Part shown: positions 1 to 9,639 of the stretch, piece by piece
Position numbering within the stretch: the first letter of the stretch is position 1
Layout of the letters: every line of letters starts with the position of its first letter
Assembly: GCA_964618895.1 (NCBI GenBank)
Contig: CAZUDO010000079.1
Coordinates: 1 to 64,000, forward strand
Source: CAZUDO01 sp964618895
Lineage (GTDB): Bacteria > Desulfobacterota > Binatia > DP-6
Direction of reading: 5' to 3'
DNA: 64,000 bases
Position numbers and translations under genes: made by a program
Notes under the pieces: generated by a model
The model's database searches: none
What the model was told of the DNA's origin: nothing
The model's input: the letters and a program-made list of their open reading frames with translations, nothing else

Positions 1-1866
1 GTTGGCGGCACGCTCCTTCAGGTGGCTCATGAATGCCGAGAGCGCCGCCTGGCGGCGCTGCGACAGCAGGGTGTCGCGGATGCCGTCCTGTGCACTCTCG
101 AGTTCCTTCATGTCGGCCGGAGTTCTGGTCTTCAGCGCGACGATGACCGCATCGCCGGACGCCGTGTACACGCGCGGACCGAGCGGGGACTCGGTGGTGA
201 GCGCGAATGCCTCGGCGTGCAGCTCTTTCGTCGCGCCGATCTTCGGGACCACGGCGGTGCGCCGATCGTAGGCGCCCGTCTCGTCGATCTTGGCTCCGGA
301 CTCGGCGGCCGCCTTCTCGAGGCCGACCTCCTTGGCGCGGGCGAGCAGGGTCTCGCCCTTTTCCTTGGCGAGCGCCTGGCCGCGCTCCCGGCGGACATCC
401 GCCTCGACGCGGGCGCGGACCTGGTCGAGGGGGGGCGTGAACGCCTCGGTGTGCTCGAACGGACTCAGCAGATAGACCGCGTCGTCGGCTTCCACGAGAT
501 CGCTCACTTCGCCCGAGGTAAGCGCGAAGGCCGTTTCCGAGAAGTGCGGCACCGCGCCGAGCCCGGGCACCGTTCCGCCGGCGGCGAAGGCGGGGCTCTC
601 CGCGAGCGGGCGGCTGCCGACGGCCTCGGTGAGCGTCTTGCCCTGGACGACCGCGCTCCGATCGGCCTCGGCCTGCTTGCGCGCGAGGTCGAGGGCGCGC
701 TCGGCGCGCAGCGTGTCGAGAATCTGGTCGCGCACCTCGTCGAGCGGCTGGACGCCGGCCGGCCGCTTCTCCTCGACCTTGATGATGTGGAAGCCGAACG
801 GGGTCTCGACCACGTCGCTGATCGTGCCGGGCTCGAGCGCGAAGGCGGCGTCTTCGAAGGCGGGGGTCATGCGGCCGCGCGGGAAGAGCCCGAGGTCGCC
901 GCCCTTGCTGGCCGAGCCCGGATCGTCGGAGCTCTTGGTGGCCGTCTCGGCGAAGTCGCCTTTGCCCCGCACCTTGGCGAGCAGGCCGTCGGCCTTCTTG
1001 CGCGCGGCGGCTTTGGCGTCGGCACCGGCGCTGGCGTCGACCTTCACCAGGATGTGGCGGGCACGCACCTGGTCGGGCTGGGTGAATTGGTCGGCGGTGT
1101 GCTGCTCGTAGTAGTCGCTGACGAGGGCCTCGTCGACCGAGACCTGGGGGACGAACTCCGCGGCCCGGTAGGTGGCGTAGCGCACCCGCACCTTGGCCGG
1201 CTCGCGGTAGCGCTCTGGGTGCTCGGTGAGGGCCCGCTGCAGGTCCTCGTCGGAGACGGCAGCCGTCTGCGCCAGGTCGGCGGCGCTCACCTTGACGAAC
1301 GTCAGATCGACCTGCTCGTGATCCAGCCGGTAGCGCTCCTCGACGTCGACGGCGCCCACCTGTGCGCCGTCACTCACCAGCGCCTGCATGCGCTGGTAGA
1401 GCAAGCTGCGGCGCATCTCGGCCTCGAACTCGCCCCGATCGCGCTGGTACCGGAGGACCTGCTCCAGGCGGTCCCGCTCGAACCTGCCGTCGCGCTGCAG
1501 CTCGGGTATCTGGGTGATGGCGTCGATGAGCTCGCCGTCCGTCACCGCGATGCCGATACGGTTAGCCTCGTGCTCGAGCAGCTTGCCGTCGATCAGCTGG
1601 TCGAGCGCCTGGCCCTGGACGTTGAGCGAACGCGCCATCTCGGCCGAGAAGTTGCCCTTGAGCATCTCCTCGTAGCGACGCTGCAGCTGCATGGTGGCGC
1701 GGTCGAGGTCGCGCCGGGTGATGGTCTGGCCGTGGACCTGGGCCACGACATCGACCTGAGTGCCGCCGAAGCTGCCCACACCCCAGACGACGAACAGGGC
1801 GGCGAGCAGACCGAACAAGCTCTTCTCAAGGAGCGAGCCGCGGTACTTCCGGATGACACTCAGCAT
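1..1866 (-). CDS. ppiD: PpiD/SurA-type periplasmic peptidyl-prolyl isomerase (3' end outside window)
   Basis: Membrane-anchored periplasmic foldase that helps newly secreted proteins fold. The visible 622 residues begin with a short cytoplasmic stretch and one membrane segment (about residues 16-34). A SurA_N-like chaperone domain follows, then a parvulin rotamase domain at about 268-367 (ARHILVK start, GGDLGLFPRG, GFHIIKVEEK), and then a second, PPIase-like helical region. The reading frame is open to the left edge, so the C-terminus is missing from the window. PpiD proteins are usually about 620 residues, so little is probably lost. The start is the only ATG giving an N-terminal anchor. It is transcribed divergently from mreB across about 165 bp. 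Confidence 0.9.
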   Translation of the reverse strand, partial: MLSVIRKYRGSLLEKSLFGLLAALFVVWGVGSFGGTQVDVVAQVHGQTITRRDLDRATMQLQRRYEEMLKGNFSAEMARSLNVQGQALDQLIDGKLLEHEANRIGIAVTDGELIDAITQIPELQRDGRFERDRLEQVLRYQRDRGEFEAEMRRSLLYQRMQALVSDGAQVGAVDVEERYRLDHEQVDLTFVKVSAADLAQTAAVSDEDLQRALTEHPERYREPAKVRVRYATYRAAEFVPQVSVDEALVSDYYEQHTADQFTQPDQVRARHILVKVDASAGADAKAAARKKADGLLAKVRGKGDFAETATKSSDDPGSASKGGDLGLFPRGRMTPAFEDAAFALEPGTISDVVETPFGFHIIKVEEKRPAGVQPLDEVRDQILDTLRAERALDLARKQAEADRSAVVQGKTLTEAVGSRPLAESPAFAAGGTVPGLGAVPHFSETAFALTSGEVSDLVEADDAVYLLSPFEHTEAFTPPLDQVRARVEADVRRERGQALAKEKGETLLARAKEVGLEKAAAESGAKIDETGAYDRRTAVVPKIGATKELHAEAFALTTESPLGPRVYTASGDAVIVALKTRTPADMKELESAQDGIRDTLLSQRRQAALSAFMSHLKERAAN

Positions 1867-2030
1867 GCGAGGGCTCGATCGAGGAGGCTAGCGAAGCCCC
1901 TTCGCGATTGCAAACCGGCGGCGGCAAAGGAGTTTCCCCAGGCTTTCGTTGCTGCGCGGCAGGGTTTCTGCTAGCTGTCTCGTGTGCGCCCGGTGACGAC
2001 GCGGCGGCGGAAGGGTGGTGTGTGCGCGCC

Positions 2031-3065
<1,035 letters not shown>

Positions 3066-3083
3066 CGCAGCATAAGGACACGG

Positions 3084-3929
3084 GTGCTCGGCTTCCTGCG
3101 GCGCAATCGTGTCCTGGTGACCTCGGCCCTGTGCCTGGTGCTCGGCGCGGGGCTCGCCGTGCGTACCAGTCGCGACCGGGCCCGAACCGACGGTCTCGGG
3201 CGCATCTTCCTGGAGGTGATGGCGCCGCTCCAGCGCACGACCTCCGCCGTGCGCAGCACCCTCGGCGGCACGGTGCAGAGCGTGCGCGAGCTCTTCCAGG
3301 CACGGACCGAAAACGAGCGCCTGCGCGCCTCGCTCCGGCGGGCCACCGATGACCTCGGCCGGTTGACCGAGCTCGAGCTGGAGAACGCTCGGCTGCGCGG
3401 GCTCCTCGACTTCCGTGAGACGCTGCAGGGCGACGTGCTCACGGCGCGCGTGATCGGGCGCGACGCCACCGGGCTCTCGCGGACCATCGTCATTGGGCGC
3501 GGGGAGGCCGACGGCATCGGCAAGGGTGCCGCCGTGCTCGCGCCCGCGGGCATCGTCGGGCAGGTGTTCCAGGCCAGCCGGCATGCCGCCCGGGTGCTCC
3601 TCATCACCGACCACAACAGCGGGGTCGACGGGCTGGTGCAGCGGACGCGGGCCCGTGGCATCGTGCAGGGGACGGTCGACGCCAGCTGCGGGCTCAAGTA
3701 CGTGAAGCGCACCGAGGATGTGCAGGTGGGGGACGTGGTCATCACCTCGGGCCTCGATGGCATCTTCCCGAAGGGGCTTCCCATCGGACAGGTGTCGAGC
3801 GTCGACAAGCGCGGGCAGGGGCTGTTCCAGTACGCCGAGATCACGCCCCAGGTGGACGTCGACCAGCTGGAAGAGGTGCTCGTGACGCGTAGGCCGGTCG
3901 GCCGCGCGGACGAGCAGGCGGCGCCGTAG
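3084..3929 (+). CDS. mreC: Rod shape-determining protein MreC
   Basis: Periplasmic scaffold of the elongasome, linking MreB/MreD to PBP2. The 281 residues show a short cytoplasmic N-terminus, one membrane segment (about 10-25), a leucine/glutamate-rich coiled coil (about 65-108), then the MreC beta domain ending near GLDGIFPKGLPIGQV. GTG start 18 bp after mreB; the stop codon shares a base with the mreD GTG start, so the two are probably translationally coupled. Confidence 0.94.
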   Translation: MLGFLRRNRVLVTSALCLVLGAGLAVRTSRDRARTDGLGRIFLEVMAPLQRTTSAVRSTLGGTVQSVRELFQARTENERLRASLRRATDDLGRLTELELENARLRGLLDFRETLQGDVLTARVIGRDATGLSRTIVIGRGEADGIGKGAAVLAPAGIVGQVFQASRHAARVLLITDHNSGVDGLVQRTRARGIVQGTVDASCGLKYVKRTEDVQVGDVVITSGLDGIFPKGLPIGQVSSVDKRGQGLFQYAEITPQVDVDQLEEVLVTRRPVGRADEQAAP

Positions 3930-4420
3930 TGCGCAGCTTCCTGGCCCTCGCATCGGCCGCGATCGTGGCCATGCTCGTCCAGACCGCTCTCCTGCCCGCC
4001 CTCCCGTGGCGGCCGGTCGTGCCGGACCTGGTGCTCGCACTCGCCGTGTACCTGGGCATCCGCCACCACAGCGTCGGCGGGGCGCTCGGGGCCTTCGTCC
4101 TCGGCTATTTTCTCGACACGTTCGCTGGCACAGTGCTTGGTGTGCAGGCGTGTGCGCTCACGGCCGCCTACCTGGCCGTCTACGTGATCGCCCGCCATCT
4201 GTGGATGGACCGGGGGCTACCTGTGATCGCGGTCGCGTTCCTGGCCGCCTGTGTGCGCGCGCTCGCCACGGTGGCCGTCGGGGGCCTCGTGGCGGCGCCG
4301 GGTCCGCTCTGGCAGCATGCAGTACGGTACGGGCTGCTCGAAGCCGGGGCGGTGGCCCTCGTCACCCCGGCGGTGTTCGCGTTCCTGCGGCGCGAACGCG
4401 AGCTGCTCGGACTGGTGTGA
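3929..4420 (+). CDS. mreD: Rod shape-determining membrane protein MreD
   Basis: Small polytopic inner-membrane protein of the elongasome. The 163-residue sequence is almost entirely hydrophobic, with about five membrane segments and the family-typical N-terminus reading into VVPDLVLALAVYLGI. GTG start overlaps the mreC stop by one base; mrdA starts 1 bp after its stop. Sequence conservation in MreD is weak, so position in the mre operon is a large part of the evidence. Confidence 0.9.
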   Translation: MRSFLALASAAIVAMLVQTALLPALPWRPVVPDLVLALAVYLGIRHHSVGGALGAFVLGYFLDTFAGTVLGVQACALTAAYLAVYVIARHLWMDRGLPVIAVAFLAACVRALATVAVGGLVAAPGPLWQHAVRYGLLEAGAVALVTPAVFAFLRRERELLGLV

Positions 4421-4421
4421 G

Positions 4422-6317
4422 ATGGCGCCGAGCGTACACGTCAGCCCCCGTGAGGTCCCCCCGGAGCTGCAGCTCCGGATGGCGCTCGCGGTGGGGGTGG
4501 TCTTTCTCGCCTTCACCGGCGTGGGGGCGCGGCTCTGGTACCTGCAGGTGGTGCAGGGCGAGGAGCTGCGGTCGCTGTCCGAGAACAACCGCATCCGGTT
4601 GGTGCGCGTGCCGGCGGCCCGTGGCGTCGTCTACGATCGCAACGGCGAGCTACTGATCGACAACCGGCCCTCGTTCGACGCCATCTTCGTTCCCGAGGAC
4701 GCGCGCGACCGTCGCCAGGTCCTGGGCAAGGTGGCCGAGTACCTCGGCGACCAGGAGAGCGCGTTGCATCAGCTGGTGCGCGCGCCGAGCGGCCGGCCCC
4801 CGTATCAGGGCATCGTGCTGCGCCGGGACCTCGACTGGCCGGGGGTGGTGGCGCTCGAGACCCATCAGCTCGACCTGCCCGGCGTGTCGCTGCAGGTCGG
4901 CCCCAAACGGTACTACCCCTACGGACCGCTGGCGGCACACCTGCTCGGGTACGTGGGCGAGGTGAGCGAGCGCGAGCTGGCGGCGGGCGACGGGACTCTC
5001 CGCAGCGGGGATCTCCTGGGGAAAGCGGGACTCGAGAAGAGTTGGGACGGCGAGCTGCGTGGCAACGGTGGGGGGCAGCAGGTCGAGGTCGACGCGCTCG
5101 GCCGGCGCGTGCGCGTGCTGAACGAGGTCGCGGATCTTCCCGGGGCGACCCTCACCCTCACGATCGATCGGGACCTGCAGGAGACGGCCGAGAATGCCCT
5201 CGGCGCCTCCGACGGGGCGATGGTCGCCCTCGACCCGCGCAACGGCGAGATCCTGGCCATGGTGTCGCATCCGGCGTTCGATCCGAACATGTTCGCGCGC
5301 GGCATCAAGCGCGCCGAGTGGCGCGAGCTGGTGCAGGACCCGAAGCATCCCCTCAACAACCGGGCCCTGCAGGGGCAGTACCCGCCCGGGTCTGTGTTCA
5401 AGATCGCGGTCGCGACCGGGGCCCTCGAGGAAGGTGTCGCCAACGCCTACACCCACGTCGGCTGCAGTGGCGGCGTCCCGTTCGGCAACCACTTCTTCCG
5501 CTGCTGGCGCAAGGGCGGGCACGGCGGGGTCGATCTCCACCGCTCGATCGTCGAGTCGTGCGACGTATTCTACTACCAGATCGGCCAGCGCCTCGGCGTC
5601 GACGGCATCGCCAAGTGGGCCCGGCTCCTCGGGCTCGGCATCCCGTCGGGCATCGGGCTCGAGCACGAGAAGACCGGCCTCATCCCCGATTCGGAATGGA
5701 AGCGCCGGCGCTTCAAGCAGCCGTGGTTCGCGGGCGAGACCCTGTCGGTGGCCATCGGCCAGGGCTACGTCACCGTGACGCCCCTCCAGATGGCGGTGAT
5801 GACCATGATGATCGCGAATGGCGGCATCCGGTATCGCCCGCACTTCGTGAAGCGGGTCGAAGCCCCGGACGGCACGCTGCGCGAGGAGGTAGAGCCCGAG
5901 GTCCTGGGGACGGCCGCCCTCAAGCCCGGCACTCTGCAGCAGGTACGCGCGGGCATGCGCGATGTCGTCATGGGCCCGTCGGGAACCGGTAAGAACGCGC
6001 GTGTGCCCGGGATCGAGGTGGCGGGCAAGACGGGGACCGCGCAGGCGGTCAAGCTCGAGGGCGGCCGGGACGGCTCGGCGCGCGGCCCACGCGAGACCCG
6101 GGACCACGCCTGGTTCATCGCCTTCGCCCCGGTCGAGGCGCCCGAGATCGCGGTGGCGTGCATCATCGAACATTCGGGCGAGCACGGCGGGACGGTGGCC
6201 GCCCCGGCCGTGCAGAAGGTGCTGGCGCGCTATTTCACCCGCGGTCAGGTGCCGCCGCCACCCGCCGTCGAGGCGTCGGGTCCGGCGCCAGAGGACACGG
6301 CGGGCCCGCGAGGCTGA
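4422..6317 (+). CDS. mrdA: Peptidoglycan D,D-transpeptidase PBP2 (elongation-specific)
   Basis: Class B penicillin-binding protein that cross-links peptidoglycan during cell elongation, partner of RodA. 631 residues: N-terminal membrane anchor (about 20-36), pedestal domain, and transpeptidase domain with the catalytic SVFK at 324-327, the SCD motif at about 379-381 and KTGTAQ at about 536-541. The frame is open upstream into mreD, but the ATG directly after the mreD stop gives the expected short cytoplasmic tail. The proline- and alanine-rich C-terminus is probably disordered. Confidence 0.96.
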   Translation: MAPSVHVSPREVPPELQLRMALAVGVVFLAFTGVGARLWYLQVVQGEELRSLSENNRIRLVRVPAARGVVYDRNGELLIDNRPSFDAIFVPEDARDRRQVLGKVAEYLGDQESALHQLVRAPSGRPPYQGIVLRRDLDWPGVVALETHQLDLPGVSLQVGPKRYYPYGPLAAHLLGYVGEVSERELAAGDGTLRSGDLLGKAGLEKSWDGELRGNGGGQQVEVDALGRRVRVLNEVADLPGATLTLTIDRDLQETAENALGASDGAMVALDPRNGEILAMVSHPAFDPNMFARGIKRAEWRELVQDPKHPLNNRALQGQYPPGSVFKIAVATGALEEGVANAYTHVGCSGGVPFGNHFFRCWRKGGHGGVDLHRSIVESCDVFYYQIGQRLGVDGIAKWARLLGLGIPSGIGLEHEKTGLIPDSEWKRRRFKQPWFAGETLSVAIGQGYVTVTPLQMAVMTMMIANGGIRYRPHFVKRVEAPDGTLREEVEPEVLGTAALKPGTLQQVRAGMRDVVMGPSGTGKNARVPGIEVAGKTGTAQAVKLEGGRDGSARGPRETRDHAWFIAFAPVEAPEIAVACIIEHSGEHGGTVAAPAVQKVLARYFTRGQVPPPPAVEASGPAPEDTAGPRG

Positions 6318-6319
6318 TC

Positions 6320-7426
6320 GTGCAGGTTCGTTTCGACCGCCGGCTGATCACGCACTTCGAGTGGCTGACGCCGCTCCTCGCCCTCGCCGTCAGCGGCCTC
6401 GGGGCGATCACGGTCTACAGCGCCACGCATACCCCCGGCGCCGAGGGACCGTCGACGCTGGCCGTGCGTCAGCTCACGTGGCTGGCGGGCGGATGCGTCG
6501 GCATGCTGCTTGCCCTCACCTTCGACTACCGCCGGCTCGATCGGAACGCCTACGTCATCTACGCGATACTGCTGGCGATGCTGCTCGCGGTCCCATTCGT
6601 CGGACGCATCGGCGGTGGCGCGCGGCGCTGGATCACGTTGGGTCCGGTGTCGCTCCAGCCCTCCGAGTTCATGAAGCTCGCCATCATCATCGTCCTGGCG
6701 CGCTACTTCGCGCGCACGCGGCCGTCGGGCCTCGGGCCGCGCGACGCGCTGCTGCCGCTCGCGCTCACGGCGATGCCGGCTGCGGCCATTCTGGCCCAGC
6801 CCGATCTCGGCTCGGCCGCGATGCTGATCGTCGTGGCCCTGACGATGCTCGTCTTGGGGGGCGTGCGGCTGCGCTGGTTCGTCGCGGCGGCGGCGCCGCT
6901 GGTCGCCCTGTCCCCCGTGCTGTGGGGCCATCTGAAGGGCTACCAGCAGCAACGCGTGCTCACGTTCCTGAACCCCGACCTGGATCCGTTGGGCGCCGGC
7001 TATCACGTGATCCAGTCGAAGATCGCGGTCGGCTCCGGCATGCTCTGGGGCAAGGGGTTCCTGCAGGGAACGCAGAACCACCTGAACTTCCTCCCGGAGC
7101 AGCACACCGACTTCATCTTCTCGGTGTTCGCCGAGGAGTCGGGGTTGGTGGGCGCGATGATCCTGCTCGGGCTCTACCTGGCGCTGGTGGTGCGCGCGAT
7201 CCTGATCGCGTCGCGTGCCCGGGACCGTTTCGGGGTGCTGCTGGTGCTGGGGATCGCCGGGCTCGTCTTCTGGCAGGCGGTCATCAACGTGAGCATGACC
7301 ACCGGCCTCCTGCCGGTGGTAGGCATCCCGCTGCCGTTCTTCAGCTACGGCGGCTCGTCCCTGTTCAGCTTGTTGGTGAGCGTCGGCCTGATGATGAACG
7401 TGTCGATGCGGCGCTACTTCTTCTGA
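6320..7426 (+). CDS. rodA: Peptidoglycan glycosyltransferase RodA (SEDS family)
   Basis: Polytopic SEDS-family enzyme that polymerises lipid II into glycan strands together with PBP2. 368 residues with about ten membrane segments; conserved stretches include LQPSEFMKLA, FLNPDLDPLGAGYH, EQHTDFIFSVFAEE and the C-terminal PFFSYGGSSL. The GTG start 2 bp after the mrdA stop puts the first membrane segment where RodA proteins have it. Last gene of the elongasome operon, convergent with trxA, whose stop lies 4 bp away. Confidence 0.96.
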   Translation: MQVRFDRRLITHFEWLTPLLALAVSGLGAITVYSATHTPGAEGPSTLAVRQLTWLAGGCVGMLLALTFDYRRLDRNAYVIYAILLAMLLAVPFVGRIGGGARRWITLGPVSLQPSEFMKLAIIIVLARYFARTRPSGLGPRDALLPLALTAMPAAAILAQPDLGSAAMLIVVALTMLVLGGVRLRWFVAAAAPLVALSPVLWGHLKGYQQQRVLTFLNPDLDPLGAGYHVIQSKIAVGSGMLWGKGFLQGTQNHLNFLPEQHTDFIFSVFAEESGLVGAMILLGLYLALVVRAILIASRARDRFGVLLVLGIAGLVFWQAVINVSMTTGLLPVVGIPLPFFSYGGSSLFSLLVSVGLMMNVSMRRYFF

Positions 7427-7430
7427 CGCC

Positions 7431-7766
7431 TCACGCCTCGCCGGTGACGACTTTGTTGATCGCCTTCACGAGCTGCGCCTTCGGGACGGCGCCGACGATC
7501 TGCTCTTTCACCTCGCCGTTGGCGAACAGGATCAGGTTGGGGATGCCGCGCACGCCGTAGCGGGACGGGGTCTGGGGATGCTTGTCGACGTCCATCTTGA
7601 CGACCTTGAGGCGGCCCGCGTACTCGCCCGCGAGCTCCTCGACCACCGGCCCGATGGCACGGCAGGGCGCGCACCACTCGGCCCAGAAGTCGATCAGGAC
7701 GGGCGTCGCGCTCTGGAGCACTTCGCGCTCGAAGCTGTCGTCACCCACCGCCAGGACGTTCCCCAT
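7431..7766 (-). CDS. trxA: Thioredoxin
   Basis: Cytosolic dithiol-disulfide oxidoreductase. The 111 residues are standard length, with WCAPC active-site cysteines at 32 and 35, the preceding FWAEW strand and the cis-proline loop in GIPNLILF. The start is decided by a near-perfect ribosome binding site, AAAGGAGG, 4 bp upstream of the ATG; upstream read-through is non-coding. A -10-like TATCGT lies about 25 bp upstream. Convergent with rodA. Confidence 0.96.
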   Translation of the reverse strand: MGNVLAVGDDSFEREVLQSATPVLIDFWAEWCAPCRAIGPVVEELAGEYAGRLKVVKMDVDKHPQTPSRYGVRGIPNLILFANGEVKEQIVGAVPKAQLVKAINKVVTGEA

Positions 7767-7877
7767 GGATCCTCCTTTGAACGGGCGACGATAGCAGAGG
7801 GCGTCGGCTGCAGCCAGCGACGGAGCCATGTCCCAGCGGTTGAGGCACGCCGGGAGGGCGTGGTACGCGTCGGACGC

Positions 7878-8081
7878 ATGTTGATCATGTGGCAGACGTT
7901 CGCCTTCACTGCCTGTGTGCTGGTGGGGCTGCTTCCCAACATTGAGGTGCAGTGCCGGCTCGACGTCCCCGTGGCCGTGATCGACCCCGCGCCACCGCCG
8001 CCGGTGAGCGTGCCCAAGCGGATGCAACCACCTGCGGAGAAGTCGCCGCCGGATGTCCCGCCGGCGGATCGCGCCGCGTAG
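7878..8081 (+). CDS. Possible small membrane-anchored proline-rich protein
   Basis: A 67-residue frame in the 478-bp gap between trxA and the PPOX-fold gene. It begins with a hydrophobic segment (about residues 3-20) and continues as a proline-rich tail. A purine-rich GGGAGGG sits about 20 bp upstream, too far to be convincing. I recognise no family. In DNA this GC-rich, open frames of this size arise by chance, so this is weak. The rest of the gap (8082-8244) shows nothing I can name. Confidence 0.25.
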   Translation: MLIMWQTFAFTACVLVGLLPNIEVQCRLDVPVAVIDPAPPPPVSVPKRMQPPAEKSPPDVPPADRAA

Positions 8082-8244
8082 GCAGCGACCAACCCGATTC
8101 GGTACGCGCGCGGACGGGCGGTTCGCTTGCGATCGAACCCCGCCGTAGCGACGAATCTCCAGGAGAATCACGCGCGACTTCGAGCTGGTCGACGTCCCGC
8201 CGAGGGGCGAAAACGTGAGCGCCTTCGCCGTGCGCCTGCCACGG

Positions 8245-8703
8245 TCACGGCCGCAGCCGGAGCCGCGCGTTGTTCCAGCTGAGGATGTGCTCGTCCGGCG
8301 TGACCTCGATGGTCGCGAACTTGACGTCGTAGTGTGCGCGCGTGGCCGCCGGCATCGCCGTGCGCTGCGTGCGGAACGGGGCGTACTTGGCGTCGAGGGC
8401 GGCGGCAACGCGGGCCAGAATATCCGGCTCGGTCACGACCCGCGCCCGGCCCGTGAGATGCACCGCGCGCAGCTCGGCCCAGCGCTTCCCCGACTCGACG
8501 AGGAACGACACCCGTGGGTCGCGTCGTACGCGGGCCACGCGCTTCGCGGTTGCCGGGCCGCTGACGTAGATGCGGTGTGCGAGGACGACGAACCATATCG
8601 GCAAGGTGACGGGCATGCCGTCCCGCCGGAGCGACGTGAAGATGCCCGTGTGGCTCGCTTCCACGACGGCCCATGCCTCGTCGGGGGAGAGCCGCATGCT
8701 CAC
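8245..8703 (-). CDS. Pyridoxamine 5'-phosphate oxidase-fold (PPOX) protein
   Basis: Split-barrel flavin- or F420-binding protein of the PPOX class. The 152 residues show the family pattern: an N-terminal helix, a strand reading GIFTSLRRDGMPVTLPIWFV, then KRVARVRRDPRVSFLVE and LTGRARVV. These small proteins usually reduce or bind small hydrophobic molecules; the substrate cannot be inferred. The GTG start overlaps the stop of the upstream ligase remnant by four bases (GTGA), so the gene was the last member of the operon running left from 11000. It appears intact while its upstream neighbours are broken. Confidence 0.8.
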   Translation of the reverse strand: MSMRLSPDEAWAVVEASHTGIFTSLRRDGMPVTLPIWFVVLAHRIYVSGPATAKRVARVRRDPRVSFLVESGKRWAELRAVHLTGRARVVTEPDILARVAAALDAKYAPFRTQRTAMPAATRAHYDVKFATIEVTPDEHILSWNNARLRLRP

Positions 8704-8987
8704 CGGCCTGTCCTCGTTGTGTGCTCGGCCCGCAGGGCCTTCCGCAGCACGAACTTCTTGATCTTGCCCGACGGAGTGCGCGGGAAGTCATCGACCACGC
8801 GCAGCTCCTCCGGCCACTTGGGCCGTGCGAGCCCGGCTGCTTCGAGATGGCACCGGACGGCCTCGAGATCGGGGGCCGCCACGACCGTGCCGAGCGTGTC
8901 GTCGGTCCACGGCCCCTCGGGCAGGTAGCGCGTGCGCAGCTCCTCGGGCACCGAGCGCAGGGAGACCTCCCGGGGCACGGCGGTCAC
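8700..8987 (-). pseudogene. AMP-dependent acyl-CoA synthetase with its middle deleted
   Basis: A 95-codon open frame joining both ends of an acyl-CoA ligase. About 37 N-terminal residues (VPEELRTRYLPEGPWTDDTL, typical of ligase N-termini) run directly into about 55 C-terminal residues carrying the ligase motif RTPSGKIKKFVLR. The 400 or more residues between them, including the AMP-binding core, are missing. The original four-base overlaps with the genes on both sides (GTGA) are still present. This suggests one internal deletion rather than random decay. It cannot be an active ligase; a residual small protein is possible. Confidence 0.75.
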
Positions 8988-9148
8988 CCTCGACTCGGAT
9001 ATGCAAGCACGTGCGACGGCCGCATGAGATCGAGGGCCGAGCCGTAGAGCAGTGCATCGTCGAGCCGCTGCGCCCCCGTGACCGGATCACGCGCGTGCCA
9101 GTGCACGACCGCCGCGCCGGCCTCGGCGCATCGCCGCGCGTCATCGGC
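8984..9148 (-). pseudogene. Fragment of a beta-keto-acid cleavage enzyme (BKACE/DUF849)
   Basis: About 54 codons in a frame different from the preceding remnant. The recognisable part reads AEAGAAVVHWHARDPVTG, matching the N-terminal metal-site region of BKACE (3-keto-5-aminohexanoate cleavage) enzymes, which usually read AEAGAAIVHLHARDP. Family members are about 280 residues, so most of the gene is gone. Its TGA stop overlaps the GTG start of the ligase remnant by four bases. That the two were once adjacent genes of one operon is inferred from this overlap. Confidence 0.55.
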
Positions 9149-9322
9149 ACGATCTCATCGTAGCGACCCACGACCGCGAACGCATGGACGACCTCGTCGG
9201 GCACCGCGTGCGCCATCGCCTCCCACCTCCCGCTCCGCGCCAGCCGGGTGAGCTGCTCCCCGAGGTCACCCCAGCCGTGCAGCTCGAGCACACCCCGATA
9301 CGCGGGCGTGGAGCCGTAGAAG
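9144..9322 (-). pseudogene. C-terminal fragment of a luciferase-like F420/flavin oxidoreductase
   Basis: About 59 codons fused in frame behind the P450 fragment. The text FYGSTPAYRGVLELHGWG, then a stretch ending AFAVVGRYDEIVP, matches the C-terminal region of luciferase-like monooxygenases (commonly FYGSTPAYRPVLELHGWGDLGEEL and later FAVVG-P-EEI). The N-terminal 250 or more residues are absent. It is a distinct gene from the intact oxidoreductase at 9639-11000, whose own C-terminus is present. Confidence 0.6.
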
Positions 9323-9639
9323 GCGATCTCCCGGGAGAGCATGACGATCGACGTCTCCCAGCGCAGCGTCTCCTCGATCGCCCATGGCACGAGCGCGCGG
9401 TCGGCACGGACGCGTTCATAGCGGTCGCGCTCCGACAGGAGTGCCACGAGCAGATTGCCGATCAGCCGGAAGGTCGTCTCGGCGCCGGCAGGGATGAGGA
9501 GGCGGAGAAAGCTCACCACCTCTTCGTCGTCGAGCTGCTGCCCGTCGACGGCGCCGTGGACGGGCCGAGTGACGAGGTCGTCCCGTGGTTCGGCACGCCG
9601 GGCAGCGATGATCGGCAGGAGAATTTCCTCCTTCGGCAT
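9322..9639 (-). pseudogene. Central fragment of a cytochrome P450
   Basis: About 106 codons carrying the P450 I-helix (LLIPAGAETTFRLIGNLL) and the K-helix ExxR region (AIEETLRWETS). The haem-binding cysteine loop that should follow is replaced in frame by a luciferase-like C-terminus. The N-terminal 200 residues are missing; a possible source of an N-terminus lies at 11730-11840. The ATG overlaps the TGA of the intact oxidoreductase (TGATG), the normal coupling of an intact operon. Without the Cys ligand it cannot be an active P450. Confidence 0.7.

Noticed and set aside
22..1974. 650-codon open frame on the plus strand over ppiD
   Set aside because: Antisense shadow: the minus strand encodes a complete, recognisable PpiD domain set, and the plus frame has an Ala/Arg/Gly-rich composition typical of GC-rich antisense DNA.
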